Shown here: in pieces, positions 50,753-60,091 of the stretch | Numbering within the stretch: the stretch's first letter is position 1 | Layout: each line of letters starts with the position of its first letter | Source: Acidovorax kalamii | GTDB lineage: Bacteria > Pseudomonadota > Gammaproteobacteria > Burkholderiales > Burkholderiaceae_C | Length of the DNA stretch: 64,000 bases | Assembly: GCF_002245625.1 (NCBI RefSeq) | Contig: NZ_NOIG01000010.1 | Location: 124,001 to 188,000 of the forward strand | Direction of reading: 5' to 3' | Notes under the pieces: model-generated | The model's database searches: none | What the model was told of the DNA's origin: nothing | The model's input: only the letters and a program-made list of their open reading frames with translations | Made by a program: the position numbers and the translations under genes

Positions 50753-51750
50753 GTTGCGCCATCCCTGCCGTCGTCACCCGCGTCCTTGGTTGCAGTGCGC
50801 GCGGGGCGGCCGGGCTGCTGTGCGCCGATGTGCTCATGCCCGCGCTGCCGGGCCAGCTGCATCTGCCGCTCGCGCTCGGCCAGCGCGCGCTCCTGCTCGG
50901 GTGTGCGGGTGCCGTGGCAGTAAGGGCAGCTCACGCCGGGTACGTAGTGGGGCGACTGCAGTTCCGCCTCGCCCAGTGGCATGCGGCAGGATCGGCACAG
51001 CTGGTGGTGGCCGGGCACCAGGCCATGGCCGACAGAAACGCGTTCGTCGAACACAAAACAGTCGCCATGCCAGCGGCTTGCGTCTTCGGGCACGGTTTCG
51101 AGGTATTTGAGGATGCCGCCTTCGAGGTGGTACACCTCATCGAAGCCCTGTGACTTGAGGAAGGCGGTGGATTTTTCGCAGCGGATGCCGCCCGTGCAGA
51201 ACATGGCCACGCGCGGTTTGCCTGCCAGCACGCCGCCCGGCTGCGACTGCTGTGCCACCCAGGCCGGGAATTCCGCAAAGGTCTGCGTGTGCGGGTTGAT
51301 GGCGCGCTCAAACGTGCCAATGCCTACCTCGTAGTTGTTGCGCGTGTCCACCACCACCACGCTGGGGTCGTCGATGAGGGCGTTCCAGTCTTCGGGCTTC
51401 ACATAGGTGCCTGCATTGCGCGCGGGGTTCAGGCCCGGCACGCCCAGGGTGACGATCTCGCGCTTGAGCCGCACGCGCATGCGGTAGAAGGGCATGCGTT
51501 CTGCCAGTGCCTCCTTGTGCTGCAGGGCGGCAAAGCGTGCATCGCTGCGCAGCCAGGCCAGCACGGCGTGCACGCCCTGTGGTTCGCCCGCAATGGTGCC
51601 GTTGATGCCCTCGGGCGCGAGCAGCAGCATGCCGCGCACGCCGTGGGTGTCGCACAGCGACTGCAGGGGGTCACGCAGGGCGGCAAAGTCCGGCAGGTCC
51701 ACGAACTGGTAGAGCGCGGCGGTGAGAAAGCGGGGTGTGACCGAGTCCAC
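50749..51750 (-). CDS. trhO: tRNA uridine(34) hydroxylase (YceA/TrhO, rhodanese family)
   Basis: A 333-residue enzyme that makes 5-hydroxyuridine at tRNA position 34, using molecular oxygen. An N-terminal acylphosphatase-like domain ([33 protein letters not shown]) precedes a rhodanese domain with the active Cys in [22 protein letters not shown]-terminal zinc-like cluster holds CRSCRMPL and SCPYCHGTR. The start is a GTG at 51750. The last 30 residues are charged and low-complexity. It overlaps the GST gene by four bases. Confidence 0.93.
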   Translation of the reverse strand: MDSVTPRFLTAALYQFVDLPDFAALRDPLQSLCDTHGVRGMLLLAPEGINGTIAGEPQGVHAVLAWLRSDARFAALQHKEALAERMPFYRMRVRLKREIVTLGVPGLNPARNAGTYVKPEDWNALIDDPSVVVVDTRNNYEVGIGTFERAINPHTQTFAEFPAWVAQQSQPGGVLAGKPRVAMFCTGGIRCEKSTAFLKSQGFDEVYHLEGGILKYLETVPEDASRWHGDCFVFDERVSVGHGLVPGHHQLCRSCRMPLGEAELQSPHYVPGVSCPYCHGTRTPEQERALAERERQMQLARQRGHEHIGAQQPGRPARTATKDAGDDGRDGAT

Positions 51751-51840
51751 GAAAAGGGCGTTTTTGGAAGAAGGGGGTGATGATAGCTGTCACCTTTCGT
51801 TACGATGCAGGGTCGCCAACGCTGTTTCCAAGGTGGTTGT

Positions 51841-53487
51841 ATGAGCAAGGAATCCACGATCCATCTGTTCCGCCGGCTGGAGCAGCTCAACGGCATTGGT
51901 GCGGCGCTCTCGCGCGAGCGGGACATCGACCGGCTGCTGGAGAACATCCTGGAGGCGGCCAAGACCATCACCGGCGCTGACGGGGGCACGCTTTACAGCG
52001 TGACGGAGGACCAGTCCGCGCTCAAGTTCGAGATCCTGCGCACCGACTCGCTGGGCATCCGCCTGGGGGGCACCACGGGCAAGCCCATCGACCTGCCGCT
52101 GCTGCCCCTGCGCACCGCCGATGGTGCACCCAACGATTCGCTGGTGGCGGCGCACTCGGCCATCCACGACCGCACGGTGAACATTGCCGATGCCTACAGC
52201 GCGGCGGGGTTTGATTTTTCGGGCACGCGGGCGTTTGACCAGCGCACGGGCTACCGGTCGCAGTCGTTCCTCACGGTGCCCATGAAGAACCACGACCGCG
52301 AACTCATCGGCGTGCTGCAGCTCATCAATGCGCGCGACCCGGACACGGGCGAGGTCATCACCTTCTCGCAGGCCGACCAGAGCCTGGCCGAGTCGCTGGC
52401 CTCGCAGGCAGCGATTGCGCTCACCAACCGGCTGCTCATCACACAGCTCGAACGCCTGTTCGAATCGTTCGTGAACCTCATCAACCTGGCCATTGACGAA
52501 AAATCGCCTTACACCGGTGGCCATTGCCAGCGTGTGCCCGCGCTCACCATGATGCTGGCCGAGGCCGTGGATGCCACGCGCGAGGGGCCGCTGGCGGGTT
52601 TCAGCATGACGGACCGCGACCGCTACGAGCTGAAGATGGCGGGCCTGCTGCACGACTGCGGCAAGATCACCACGCCCGTGCATGTGGTGGACAAAGCCAC
52701 CAAGCTGCAGACCATCTATGACCGCATTGGCCTGGTGGACACGCGGTTTGAAGTGCTCAAGCGCGACGCCGAACTGGCCGCGCTGCGCCGCCAGCTGGCG
52801 CTGCGCCCCGTGGTGGATGCGCGTGCCGAGGGGCAGGAGCTGCAGGCCCTGCAGCACGAGATCCACGCGCTGGAGGAAGACCGCGAGTTTCTGCGCCGCA
52901 GCAACACCGGCACCGAGGCCATGCGCCCCGAGGACCAGCAGCGCGTGCGCGACATCGCCGCCATGCGCCACTGGCGCAACCCGCAGGGCGTGCAGACCAG
53001 CTTTCTGAGCGCCGAAGAGGTGGAGAACCTCACCATCCGCGCAGGCACGCTGAACCAGTCCGAGCGCGACACCATCAACTATCACATCGTCGCCACCATC
53101 AAGATGCTGGAGACGCTGCCCTGGCCGCGCCACCTCAAGAACGTGCCCGAATACGCAGGGGGCCACCATGAACGCATGGACGGCAAGGGCTACCCGCGCG
53201 GCCTCACGCGCGACCAGATGTCGCTGCAGGCCCGCATGATGGGCATTGCCGACATCTTCGAGGCGCTCACGGCCGCCGACCGGCCCTACAAGAGCGGCAT
53301 GACCCTGTCGCAGGCGCTGGCCATCATGTGCAGGATGCGCGACAACGGGCACATCGACCCCGACCTGTTCGAGGTGTTCGTGCGTGAGGGGGTGTACCTG
53401 CGCTACGGGCAGGCATTTCTGGATGCGGGGCAGGTCGATGGGGTGGACATTGAGGCGCTGGGGTTCCAGGGTGCGAGCAGGCCGTGA
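51841..53487 (+). CDS. GAF-HD-GYP protein (probable c-di-GMP phosphodiesterase)
   Basis: A 548-residue cytoplasmic protein. Residues 15-200 are a GAF sensor (ITGADGGTLYSVTEDQSALK, FLTVPMKNHDRELIGVLQLI). The HD-GYP domain starts near 205 with AIDEKSPYTGGHCQRVPALT; HD is at 271-272 (LLHDCGKI), HHE at 442-444 and GYP at 450-452 (HHERMDGKGYPRGL). About 100 residues with a coiled-coil look (KRDAELAALRRQLALRPVVD, LQHEIHALEEDREFLRR) are inserted between the HD and HHE motifs, more than usual. Metal ligands appear intact. The start is the ATG at 51841. It is divergent from trhO. Confidence 0.9.
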   Translation: MSKESTIHLFRRLEQLNGIGAALSRERDIDRLLENILEAAKTITGADGGTLYSVTEDQSALKFEILRTDSLGIRLGGTTGKPIDLPLLPLRTADGAPNDSLVAAHSAIHDRTVNIADAYSAAGFDFSGTRAFDQRTGYRSQSFLTVPMKNHDRELIGVLQLINARDPDTGEVITFSQADQSLAESLASQAAIALTNRLLITQLERLFESFVNLINLAIDEKSPYTGGHCQRVPALTMMLAEAVDATREGPLAGFSMTDRDRYELKMAGLLHDCGKITTPVHVVDKATKLQTIYDRIGLVDTRFEVLKRDAELAALRRQLALRPVVDARAEGQELQALQHEIHALEEDREFLRRSNTGTEAMRPEDQQRVRDIAAMRHWRNPQGVQTSFLSAEEVENLTIRAGTLNQSERDTINYHIVATIKMLETLPWPRHLKNVPEYAGGHHERMDGKGYPRGLTRDQMSLQARMMGIADIFEALTAADRPYKSGMTLSQALAIMCRMRDNGHIDPDLFEVFVREGVYLRYGQAFLDAGQVDGVDIEALGFQGASRP

Positions 53488-53603
53488 AGGAGGCGCGCAT
53501 GGGGCTGCCACACTGGGCGTGCACCCCTGCCGGATTCCATTAACATATTGAAACGATTGGGCCGTCGCCCCATCCGTGTCCTGACCTTTTCGAGGGGCCT
53601 AGC

Positions 53604-56600
53604 TTGCTGACCTCCAGGCTTCGTACTTCCGTGATCCACAGGCTGTCCCTGTCGATATGGGGCCTGTTTCTGGGCTTGGTGGTCCTGCTTTCGGTGCTGG
53701 GGTATGTGGCGCTGAGTGCCGTTGCCGATCGCGTGGTGCCACTGGTGATGCGCCAGGCGGTGGAATTGCGCGCGCAGGCGGTCGAGGGGCTTTTTATCCA
53801 GGCAGGACAAAGCGCCCAACATCTGCAGCAGGATTTGCTCACGCGACTGCGTGCAGCCGATACCGAAGCGGCCCTGAGCCGGTTCGATGAGCTGTTTGCG
53901 CGTGGGCCGGACGGGCTGTGGCGGCTTCGGCCCGCAAAAGTGGACACGGTCAATGCGCCCACCCTGTACCTGCACCATGGCCGCGATGGCCCGGACGAGT
54001 CCACGCGCGTGCGCGCGGCCGTCAGCTACGACCTGCTGCGAGAGCGCGGGCCTGCGCTGGTGCCGCCATTTTTTTCCGCGTACATGGATTTCGTGGAAGA
54101 TGGCCTGATGGTCTATGCGCGCGGTGTCGATTGGGCCAGTGGCGCCACCGCAGACGCGAGCAACGCCGACTACCCCACCATGCGGGGGGCCGACCCCCAG
54201 CGCAACTCGGAGCGGCGCATCTTCTGGACGCCGGTGTATTTCGACGAGCAGGCCAAGGCCTGGATGGTGTCGGTGATCCAGCCCCTGGACTGGCGGGGGC
54301 GCTGGGTGGGCACGGTGGGCCACGACCTGTCGATTGAGACCCTGATCGACGCCGTGGCCGCCAGCCGTGACCAGGTCGGTGTGCAACTGATCCTGAGTGC
54401 GGAGGGGGACCTGATCTCCCATCCCGACCTGAGGGAGCGAATCGCCGCTGCGAGTGGACAGCTTCAGATCGCCAGCCTGAAAGACCCGTTGCTGGAGCAG
54501 GTGCACCACATGGTGTCGAACGCGCAAGCCGATCGTGGCGCGGGCCTGAGTGCCGACGGGACGCAATGGATTGCCTGGTCACGCATCCGGGGGCCGCACT
54601 GGTACCAGATCTACCTCATGCCCCAGTCGCGGGTGGATGGCCTGGTGATGTGGGGCATGCTGGGCCTGTGCGGCATTGGTCTGCTGGGCTTGATGCCGGT
54701 GCTGTGGTCCATGCGCCGCAGGGTGAACACGCTGGTGGTGCGCCCGCTGCAGCGCCTGACGGAGGCTGTGGACACCCTGGGCCAGGGACAGACGCCGACC
54801 CCCGTGGCACTGGGCACCGACGACGAACTGGGCCGCCTGGCCCGGGCCTTTGACGGCATGGTGTCCGAGCTGGCCCAGAAGCGCGCCATGGCGGCAGCGC
54901 ATGCACAGGCCCTGCAGACCGAGGTGGACGAGCGGCGCCAGTACATGGTGAGCCTGGAGGAGGAGCGGGCTCGCCTGTTTGCGCTTCTGGGGGCCATGAA
55001 GCTGGGCATCCTCTTTGTCACGGCCGAGAACCAGGTGACCTACTGCAACCCCGCGTTCTTGAAGATCTGGCGCATAGAGGGCGATGAAGCGTCGTTTGTG
55101 GGCCGCCCGGCCTGTGACATCTTCCAGGCGGTGGGGCATGGTCCGCCGTCCCTGGCGGCCCTGGCACGCCACGCGCAAGAGGCGCTGACGGCGCCCGGGC
55201 TGTCCAGCCGGTACGAGATGGACCTGGGCGACGGGCAGACCCTGCTGCTGACGTCGCACCCTGTGCATGACAGCGACAAGCGACTCATCGGCAGGCTCTG
55301 CATCCACGAGGATGTGACGCGCGAGCGCAAGACGGCCGCGCAGCTGATCTACCTGGCCGAGCGGGATGCCCTCACGGGCCTGTACAACCGGCGCAGGTTT
55401 GAAGACGAGTTGCTGCGCTTTTTCCGGGAGTTCGACCGGCATGGCCAGCCCGATCGGTACGATCGGCGCGATCAGCATGACCGCCAGGGCGCCCTGCTGT
55501 TTTTTGATCTGGACGAATTCAAGGCCATCAACGACACCTTTGGCCACCGCATCGGCGATTCGGTGCTGGTGCGTGTGGGCAGCGATGTGCAGGCACTGGT
55601 GCGCCAGACCGAAACCCTGTGCCGCCTGGGGGGCGACGAGTTCGCGGTGCTGATGCCCCATGCCTCGGTGGAGGACGCGCAGCGCCTGGCCGAGCGCATC
55701 GTCCGCGCCATCTCGCAGGGCCCGCTGTGCATCGACGGGCAGAACCTGAGGCTGACCACCAGCCTGGGCATTGCCCTGGCGCCGCAGCATGCCGACAACG
55801 CGCAAGACCTGGTGGCCCATGCGGATGCCGCGATGTACCAGGCCAAGCACCTGGGCAAGAACTGCTGGTCCGTCTACCGGCCCGACCACCACGCGTCGCA
55901 AGAGACGATCACCCGCCTGGCCTGGAACGAGCGCATCTCCCGGGCGCTCGAAAGAAACCTGCTGCGCCTGCACTACCAGGGTGTGTATGACGCCGCCACC
56001 GGGGAACTGGCCCATCTGGAGGTGCTGGTGCGCATGCGGGACGAGGCCGATGCCACGCGGCTGATCGGGCCCATGCAGTTCATCGGCTATGCGGAAAAGA
56101 GCGGCAAGATCCTGGAGATTGACCGCTGGGTGGCGCGCGAAAGCATTGCCCTGCTGGGCGCGCTGCCCCATCTTCCGGCGCTGGCGATCAACATCTCGGC
56201 GCGCTCGTTCGATGACCCCAGCCTGCCTGCTTACATCGCGGCCCAGCTGCAGGCGGCGGGCGTGGCGCCCCAGCGTTTGCTGGTGGAACTGACGGAAACC
56301 TCGGCGGTGTCGGACCTGCGCGACGCCGAGCGGTTCATCGACACCTTGCGCCGCACAGGATGCCAGGTCTGCCTGGATGATTTCGGGACGGGTTTTGCAT
56401 CGTTTGCCTACCTCAAACACCTCAAGGTGGATGTGCTGAAGATCGACGGACTGTTCATCCGCAACCTCACCCGCGAGCACGACAACCAGGTGTTTGTCCG
56501 CGCCATCATCGACGTGGCCCGTGGGCTGGGCCGGCGCACGGTGGCAGAGTTTGTGGAGAGCCAGGAGATCCTTGACATGCTGAAAACACTGGGCGTGGAC

Positions 56601-56669
56601 ATGGTGCAGGGCTACCACCTGGATCAGCCGCAGGCCGCACACCCCGCGCTGGCCACTCCCACGGTGTAG
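53604..56669 (+). CDS. Cache-HAMP-PAS-GGDEF-EAL signalling protein
   Basis: A 1021-residue inner-membrane protein. A hydrophobic segment (15-38) and a second near 345-368 enclose a periplasmic Cache-like sensor with FFSAYMDFVEDGLMVYARGV and WMVSVIQPLDWRGRWVGTVG. HAMP follows (VVRPLQRLTEAVDTLGQG), then PAS (LGAMKLGILFVTAENQVTYC), GGDEF (RLGGDEFAVLM, intact; the I-site position reads RQTE, not RxxD) and EAL. The EAL signature reads LEVLVRM in place of EALLRW, though DDFGTGFASF and VLKIDGLFI remain. A repetitive Asp/Arg/Gln insert (FDRHGQPDRYDRRDQHDRQ) sits inside GGDEF. The start is a TTG with a GAGGGG site. A cyclase with a possibly modified phosphodiesterase is the likeliest reading. Confidence 0.9.
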   Translation: MLTSRLRTSVIHRLSLSIWGLFLGLVVLLSVLGYVALSAVADRVVPLVMRQAVELRAQAVEGLFIQAGQSAQHLQQDLLTRLRAADTEAALSRFDELFARGPDGLWRLRPAKVDTVNAPTLYLHHGRDGPDESTRVRAAVSYDLLRERGPALVPPFFSAYMDFVEDGLMVYARGVDWASGATADASNADYPTMRGADPQRNSERRIFWTPVYFDEQAKAWMVSVIQPLDWRGRWVGTVGHDLSIETLIDAVAASRDQVGVQLILSAEGDLISHPDLRERIAAASGQLQIASLKDPLLEQVHHMVSNAQADRGAGLSADGTQWIAWSRIRGPHWYQIYLMPQSRVDGLVMWGMLGLCGIGLLGLMPVLWSMRRRVNTLVVRPLQRLTEAVDTLGQGQTPTPVALGTDDELGRLARAFDGMVSELAQKRAMAAAHAQALQTEVDERRQYMVSLEEERARLFALLGAMKLGILFVTAENQVTYCNPAFLKIWRIEGDEASFVGRPACDIFQAVGHGPPSLAALARHAQEALTAPGLSSRYEMDLGDGQTLLLTSHPVHDSDKRLIGRLCIHEDVTRERKTAAQLIYLAERDALTGLYNRRRFEDELLRFFREFDRHGQPDRYDRRDQHDRQGALLFFDLDEFKAINDTFGHRIGDSVLVRVGSDVQALVRQTETLCRLGGDEFAVLMPHASVEDAQRLAERIVRAISQGPLCIDGQNLRLTTSLGIALAPQHADNAQDLVAHADAAMYQAKHLGKNCWSVYRPDHHASQETITRLAWNERISRALERNLLRLHYQGVYDAATGELAHLEVLVRMRDEADATRLIGPMQFIGYAEKSGKILEIDRWVARESIALLGALPHLPALAINISARSFDDPSLPAYIAAQLQAAGVAPQRLLVELTETSAVSDLRDAERFIDTLRRTGCQVCLDDFGTGFASFAYLKHLKVDVLKIDGLFIRNLTREHDNQVFVRAIIDVARGLGRRTVAEFVESQEILDMLKTLGVDMVQGYHLDQPQAAHPALATPTV

Positions 56670-56685
56670 GCACTGGCGGGGGCTG

Positions 56686-56752
56686 TGCTGCTTTTGATAT
56701 TTTTGCTATTTATTTGATAGCATATGGGGCAATATGGGCGCGCGGAAGCGGC
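56686..56752. repeat. TAGCATA-type short repeat after the GGDEF-EAL gene
   Basis: GCTGCTTTTGATATTTTTGC then TATTTATTTGATAGCATATG and a GGGCGCGCGGAAGCGGCC box mirror the copy at 21905-21975. It lies between two convergent genes. Confidence 0.6.
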
Positions 56753-56757
56753 CCAAT

Positions 56758-57636
56758 TCATTCAAATTCTTCAACGCTTGCGTGCGCCTGGGCCAGCAGC
56801 CAGTCGCTGAATGCCGACATGGCCCCGGTGGTGGGGCGTGACTGCAGCCGCGTGAGCCAGTAGGCGCCCCGGTGCAGTTCCTGCGCAAAGGGCTGCACCA
56901 GCCGGCCCTGGCGCAGTTCGCGGGTGAACATGCGCACTGGCAGCAGCGCCATGCCTGCGCCCTGGGCGGCCGCCTCGGCCAGGGTGAGGGACGAGTCGAA
57001 CACCGCGCCGCGCACCACGGGGCAGGGCGCACCGGCGGCCTCAAACCAGGCCGCCCATTCATCGGTGCGGTAGCTGCGCAGCAGGGGCTGGCGTGCCAGG
57101 TCGGCCGCCGTGCGCAGGCCATGGGCCAGCGCGGGCGTGCACATCACCGACATGGGCGCGTCCATGATGCGCTCGGCATGTGTGCCGTGCCAGGCGCCGT
57201 CGCCAAAGCGGATGGCAAAGTCCAGCCCTTCGCCCGCCATGTCCACCCGGTTGTTGTGGGTGAGCAGGCGCAGGTCCACAAAGGGGCAGGCCTGCTGAAA
57301 GTCGCGCAGCCGGGGCAGCAGCCAGCCCACGGCAAAGGTGCCCACGGCGCCCACCGTCAGCACCTCGCGCGGGCGGGTGTCGCCCAGCTTTTCCAGCGCG
57401 CGCTGCAGGTTGCCGAACGATTCCACCACCACGGGCAGCAGCGCCTGGCCCTCGTCCGTCAGTGCCAGCCCGCGCGGCAGGCGGCGAAACAGCGGCTTGC
57501 CCAGCCGGTCTTCAAGCTTGCGGATGTGCTGGCTCACGGCGGTCTGGGTCACGTGCAGCTCTTCGGCCGCGCGGGTGAGGTTCTGGTGGCGTGCAGCCGC
57601 CTCGAAGGCGCGCAGGGCGTTGAGCGGCAAATGCAT
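56758..57636 (-). CDS. AmpR/GcvA-like LysR-family regulator
   Basis: A 292-residue LysR regulator whose opening LNALRAFEAAARHQNLTRAA then EELHVTQTAVSQHIRKLE matches the GcvA/AmpR subgroup. The effector domain has LTVGAVGTFAVGWLLPRLRD, where AmpR proteins bind cell-wall muropeptides, and RTDEWAAWFEAAG. It is divergent from the class A beta-lactamase gene, the classical AmpR-bla arrangement (PenR/PenA in Burkholderia). Control of that gene is therefore the best inference. Confidence 0.88.
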   Translation of the reverse strand: MHLPLNALRAFEAAARHQNLTRAAEELHVTQTAVSQHIRKLEDRLGKPLFRRLPRGLALTDEGQALLPVVVESFGNLQRALEKLGDTRPREVLTVGAVGTFAVGWLLPRLRDFQQACPFVDLRLLTHNNRVDMAGEGLDFAIRFGDGAWHGTHAERIMDAPMSVMCTPALAHGLRTAADLARQPLLRSYRTDEWAAWFEAAGAPCPVVRGAVFDSSLTLAEAAAQGAGMALLPVRMFTRELRQGRLVQPFAQELHRGAYWLTRLQSRPTTGAMSAFSDWLLAQAHASVEEFE

Positions 57637-57669
57637 ATTGTCAGAAGCTAAAAGTTTTTCTTGGGGCTT

Positions 57670-57695
57670 TTGGCAATTATTGTCGATGGTGCCAA
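57670..57695. promoter_or_regulatory. Candidate AmpR-type operator
   Basis: TTGGCA-N14-TGCCAA is a perfect inverted repeat in the 113-bp gap between the LysR gene and the beta-lactamase gene, 55 bp upstream of the latter. LysR regulators of this group bind such split sites. Confidence 0.5.
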
Positions 57696-57749
57696 GGGTA
57701 GAACCCCCGTATCGTTCGGGCCTTGTTTCTCATCACGCTTTCATTTGAT

Positions 57750-58664
57750 ATGCAAAGAAGACAGTTTTCCTTGGGTTTGATGGCGGCTACTGCCATGCCT
57801 TTGTGGGGTTGTGCCGCTGCCAGCAACCCAGCCAGTCGCGAACAGACCGCCCGCGCCTGGAACGATGCCCTCGCCACCATCGAACGCAGCGCCCAGGGCC
57901 GCCTGGGCGTGGCCATGCTGGACACCGGATCCGGCCTGGCCCTGGGCTGGCGGCAGGACGAGCGTTTTGCCATGGCCAGCACCTTCAAGGCCGTGCTGGC
58001 GGGCTGGATGCTGGCGCTGGTGGACCAGGGCCGGGAGCGGCTGGACGCGCGCGTGCATTACGTCGCCACCGACGTGGTGGCCTATTCGCCCGTGAGCGGC
58101 CCGCGCGCAGGCAACGGCGGCGGCCTGACGGTGGGCGAGCTGTGCGCGGCCACCGTGAGCCTGAGCGACAACACCGCCGCCAATGTGCTGATGGCCCGCC
58201 ACGGCGGCCCGGCGGGGTTCACCGCGTTTGTCCGTTCGCTGGGTGATCAGGTCACGCGGCTGGACCGCACCGAACCCACGCTGAACGAGGCGGCCGCAGG
58301 CGACCCGCGCGACACGACCACACCGTTGGCCATGCTGCAGACGCTGCAAAAACTGGTGCTGGGCGATGCACTCAGCCCTGCATCCCGCGCCTGGCTGCAG
58401 CGCTGGCTGGTGGAGACGAGCACCGGCGACAAGCGCCTGCGTGCCGGTGTGCCGGGCTGGAAGGTGGGCGACAAGACGGGCACGGCGGGCGACAGCGGCA
58501 CGGCCAACGACATCGGCGTGTTGTGGCCCCCGGGCGGAGGTGCGCCGGTGCTGGTGACCTGCTACCTCACACGCTCCACGGCGTCAGCCGAGCAGCGGGA
58601 TGCGGCAATTGCGCAGGTGGCGCGCGCCGTGGCGGCGGCGCGCGAGACTTTCACCCGTTCTTAG
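57750..58664 (+). CDS. Class A beta-lactamase
   Basis: A 304-residue serine beta-lactamase with all class A motifs: S77-T-F-K80, S139-D-N141, E175 with N179 (EPTLNE, the omega loop) and K242-T-G244. The leader carries twin arginines, MQRRQFSLGLM, so Tat export is likely; a cysteine at 21 follows LWG, a weak lipobox. Hydrolysis of penicillins, perhaps early cephalosporins, is expected; the spectrum cannot be read from this. It is divergent from an AmpR-like regulator, which suggests inducible expression. Its stop overlaps the argA stop on the other strand by a few bases. Confidence 0.94.
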   Translation: MQRRQFSLGLMAATAMPLWGCAAASNPASREQTARAWNDALATIERSAQGRLGVAMLDTGSGLALGWRQDERFAMASTFKAVLAGWMLALVDQGRERLDARVHYVATDVVAYSPVSGPRAGNGGGLTVGELCAATVSLSDNTAANVLMARHGGPAGFTAFVRSLGDQVTRLDRTEPTLNEAAAGDPRDTTTPLAMLQTLQKLVLGDALSPASRAWLQRWLVETSTGDKRLRAGVPGWKVGDKTGTAGDSGTANDIGVLWPPGGGAPVLVTCYLTRSTASAEQRDAAIAQVARAVAAARETFTRS

Positions 58665-60007
58665 AGCTTCTTGACCAGCACCTGGCTCTTGCGGTCCCAG
58701 TTGTACTTGCGCTTGCGGGCGTCGGGCAGCCAGTCCGGGTCCACGGGCGAGAAGCCGCGCTTGATGAACCAGTGCATGGTGCGGGTGGTCAGCACGAAAA
58801 TGCTGTCCAGCCCCAGCAGGCGCGCGCGTTGTTCGATGCGCTTGAGCAGCTTTTCGCCATCGCCCGTGCCCTGGCTTTGCGGCGATACCGTTACGGCCGC
58901 CATCTCGGCTGTCTTGGCCTCGGGGTAGGGGTAGAGCGCCGCGCAGCCAAAGATCACGCCGTCGTGTTCGATGACGGTGTAGGTGGCAATGTCGCGCTCG
59001 ATCTCGGTGCGGTCGCGTTTGACCAGGGTGCCGTCCTTCTCGAACGGCTCGATCAGCTGCAGGATGCCGCCCACGTCGTCAATGGTGGCCTCGCGCAGCT
59101 CTTCGAGCTTTTCGTCGATCACCATGGTGCCGATGCCGTCGTGCACATACACCTCCAGCAGCAGCGATCCATCCACCGCAAACGGCAGGATGTGGCTGCG
59201 CTCCACACCGGCCTTGCAGGCCTTTACACAGTGCTGCAGATAGAAGCCCGTGTCGGTGGGTTGTTGTGCGGGTGGCAGCTGCGCCAGCAGGGCCTGCGCG
59301 GCGGCCAGGGGCAGCTCGGTGTCGATGGGGTTGTCGTCGCTCTCGGGTTCGGTGGGTGACATGCGAATGCCCTGCACCTCGGTCAAGAAGATGAGCTTGT
59401 CGGCCCGCAACTCAATGGCCACGCTGGTGGCGACTTCTTCCATGCTCAGGTTGAAGGCCTCGCCCGTGGGCGAGAAGCCAAACGGCGACAGCAGCACCAG
59501 CGCGCCCATGTCCAGCGTCTGGCGGATGCCCGCCACGTCCACCTTGCGCACCAGGCCCGAGTGCTGAAAATCCACCCCATCCACAATGCCCACGGGACGC
59601 GCCGTGAGGAAGTTGCCCGAGATCACGCGCACCGTGGCGCCTGCCATGGGCGTGTTGGGCAGGCCCTGGCTGAAGGCGGCCTCGATCTCATAGCGCAGCT
59701 GGCCCGCAGCCTCCTGTGCGCAATCGAGCGCCACCGAGTCGGTGATGCGGATGCCGTGGGAGTATTTGGCCGCATGGCCCTTGGCTGCCAGCTGCTCGTT
59801 CACCTGCGGGCGAAAGCCGTGCACCAGCACGATCTTCACGCCCATGGCCTGGATCAAGGCCAGGTCCTGCGCAATGTTGTGCAGCTTGCCCGCTGCAATC
59901 GCCTCGCCCGTGAGCCCGATAACAAAGGTCTGGTTGCGGAACTTGTGGATGTAAGGCGCCACCGAGCGGAACCAGGGCACGAAGGTGAAGTTGAAGACGG
60001 CGGACAT
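58661..60007 (-). CDS. argA: Amino-acid N-acetyltransferase (N-acetylglutamate synthase)
   Basis: First enzyme of arginine synthesis, 448 residues. The N-terminal amino-acid-kinase fold (1-295) has FVIGLTGEAIAAGKLHNIAQ, IVLVHGFRPQVNEQLAAKG and the arginine-site region. The C-terminal GNAT domain (about 310-448) has EMAAVTVSPQSQGTGDGEKL and the tail TRTMHWFIKRGFSPVDP. It lies convergent with the beta-lactamase. Start at 60007 (MSAVFNFTFVPWFR) fits the family. Feedback inhibition by arginine is a family property. Confidence 0.95.
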   Translation of the reverse strand: MSAVFNFTFVPWFRSVAPYIHKFRNQTFVIGLTGEAIAAGKLHNIAQDLALIQAMGVKIVLVHGFRPQVNEQLAAKGHAAKYSHGIRITDSVALDCAQEAAGQLRYEIEAAFSQGLPNTPMAGATVRVISGNFLTARPVGIVDGVDFQHSGLVRKVDVAGIRQTLDMGALVLLSPFGFSPTGEAFNLSMEEVATSVAIELRADKLIFLTEVQGIRMSPTEPESDDNPIDTELPLAAAQALLAQLPPAQQPTDTGFYLQHCVKACKAGVERSHILPFAVDGSLLLEVYVHDGIGTMVIDEKLEELREATIDDVGGILQLIEPFEKDGTLVKRDRTEIERDIATYTVIEHDGVIFGCAALYPYPEAKTAEMAAVTVSPQSQGTGDGEKLLKRIEQRARLLGLDSIFVLTTRTMHWFIKRGFSPVDPDWLPDARKRKYNWDRKSQVLVKKL

Positions 60008-60091
60008 GGCGGTGCAAGCGGTGGGGCGGGCCTTGGAATGACGGAAAAAGCGGCAACGGCAGGCGGCCCCGTGGGGCCGCCAAACCGCGCA

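Noticed and set aside
51790-53511. Minus-strand frame of 573 codons
   Set aside because: Antisense to the HD-GYP gene, which has complete catalytic motifs.
54579-56642. Minus-strand frame of 687 codons
   Set aside because: Antisense to the GGDEF-EAL gene; composition is the usual GC-driven shadow.
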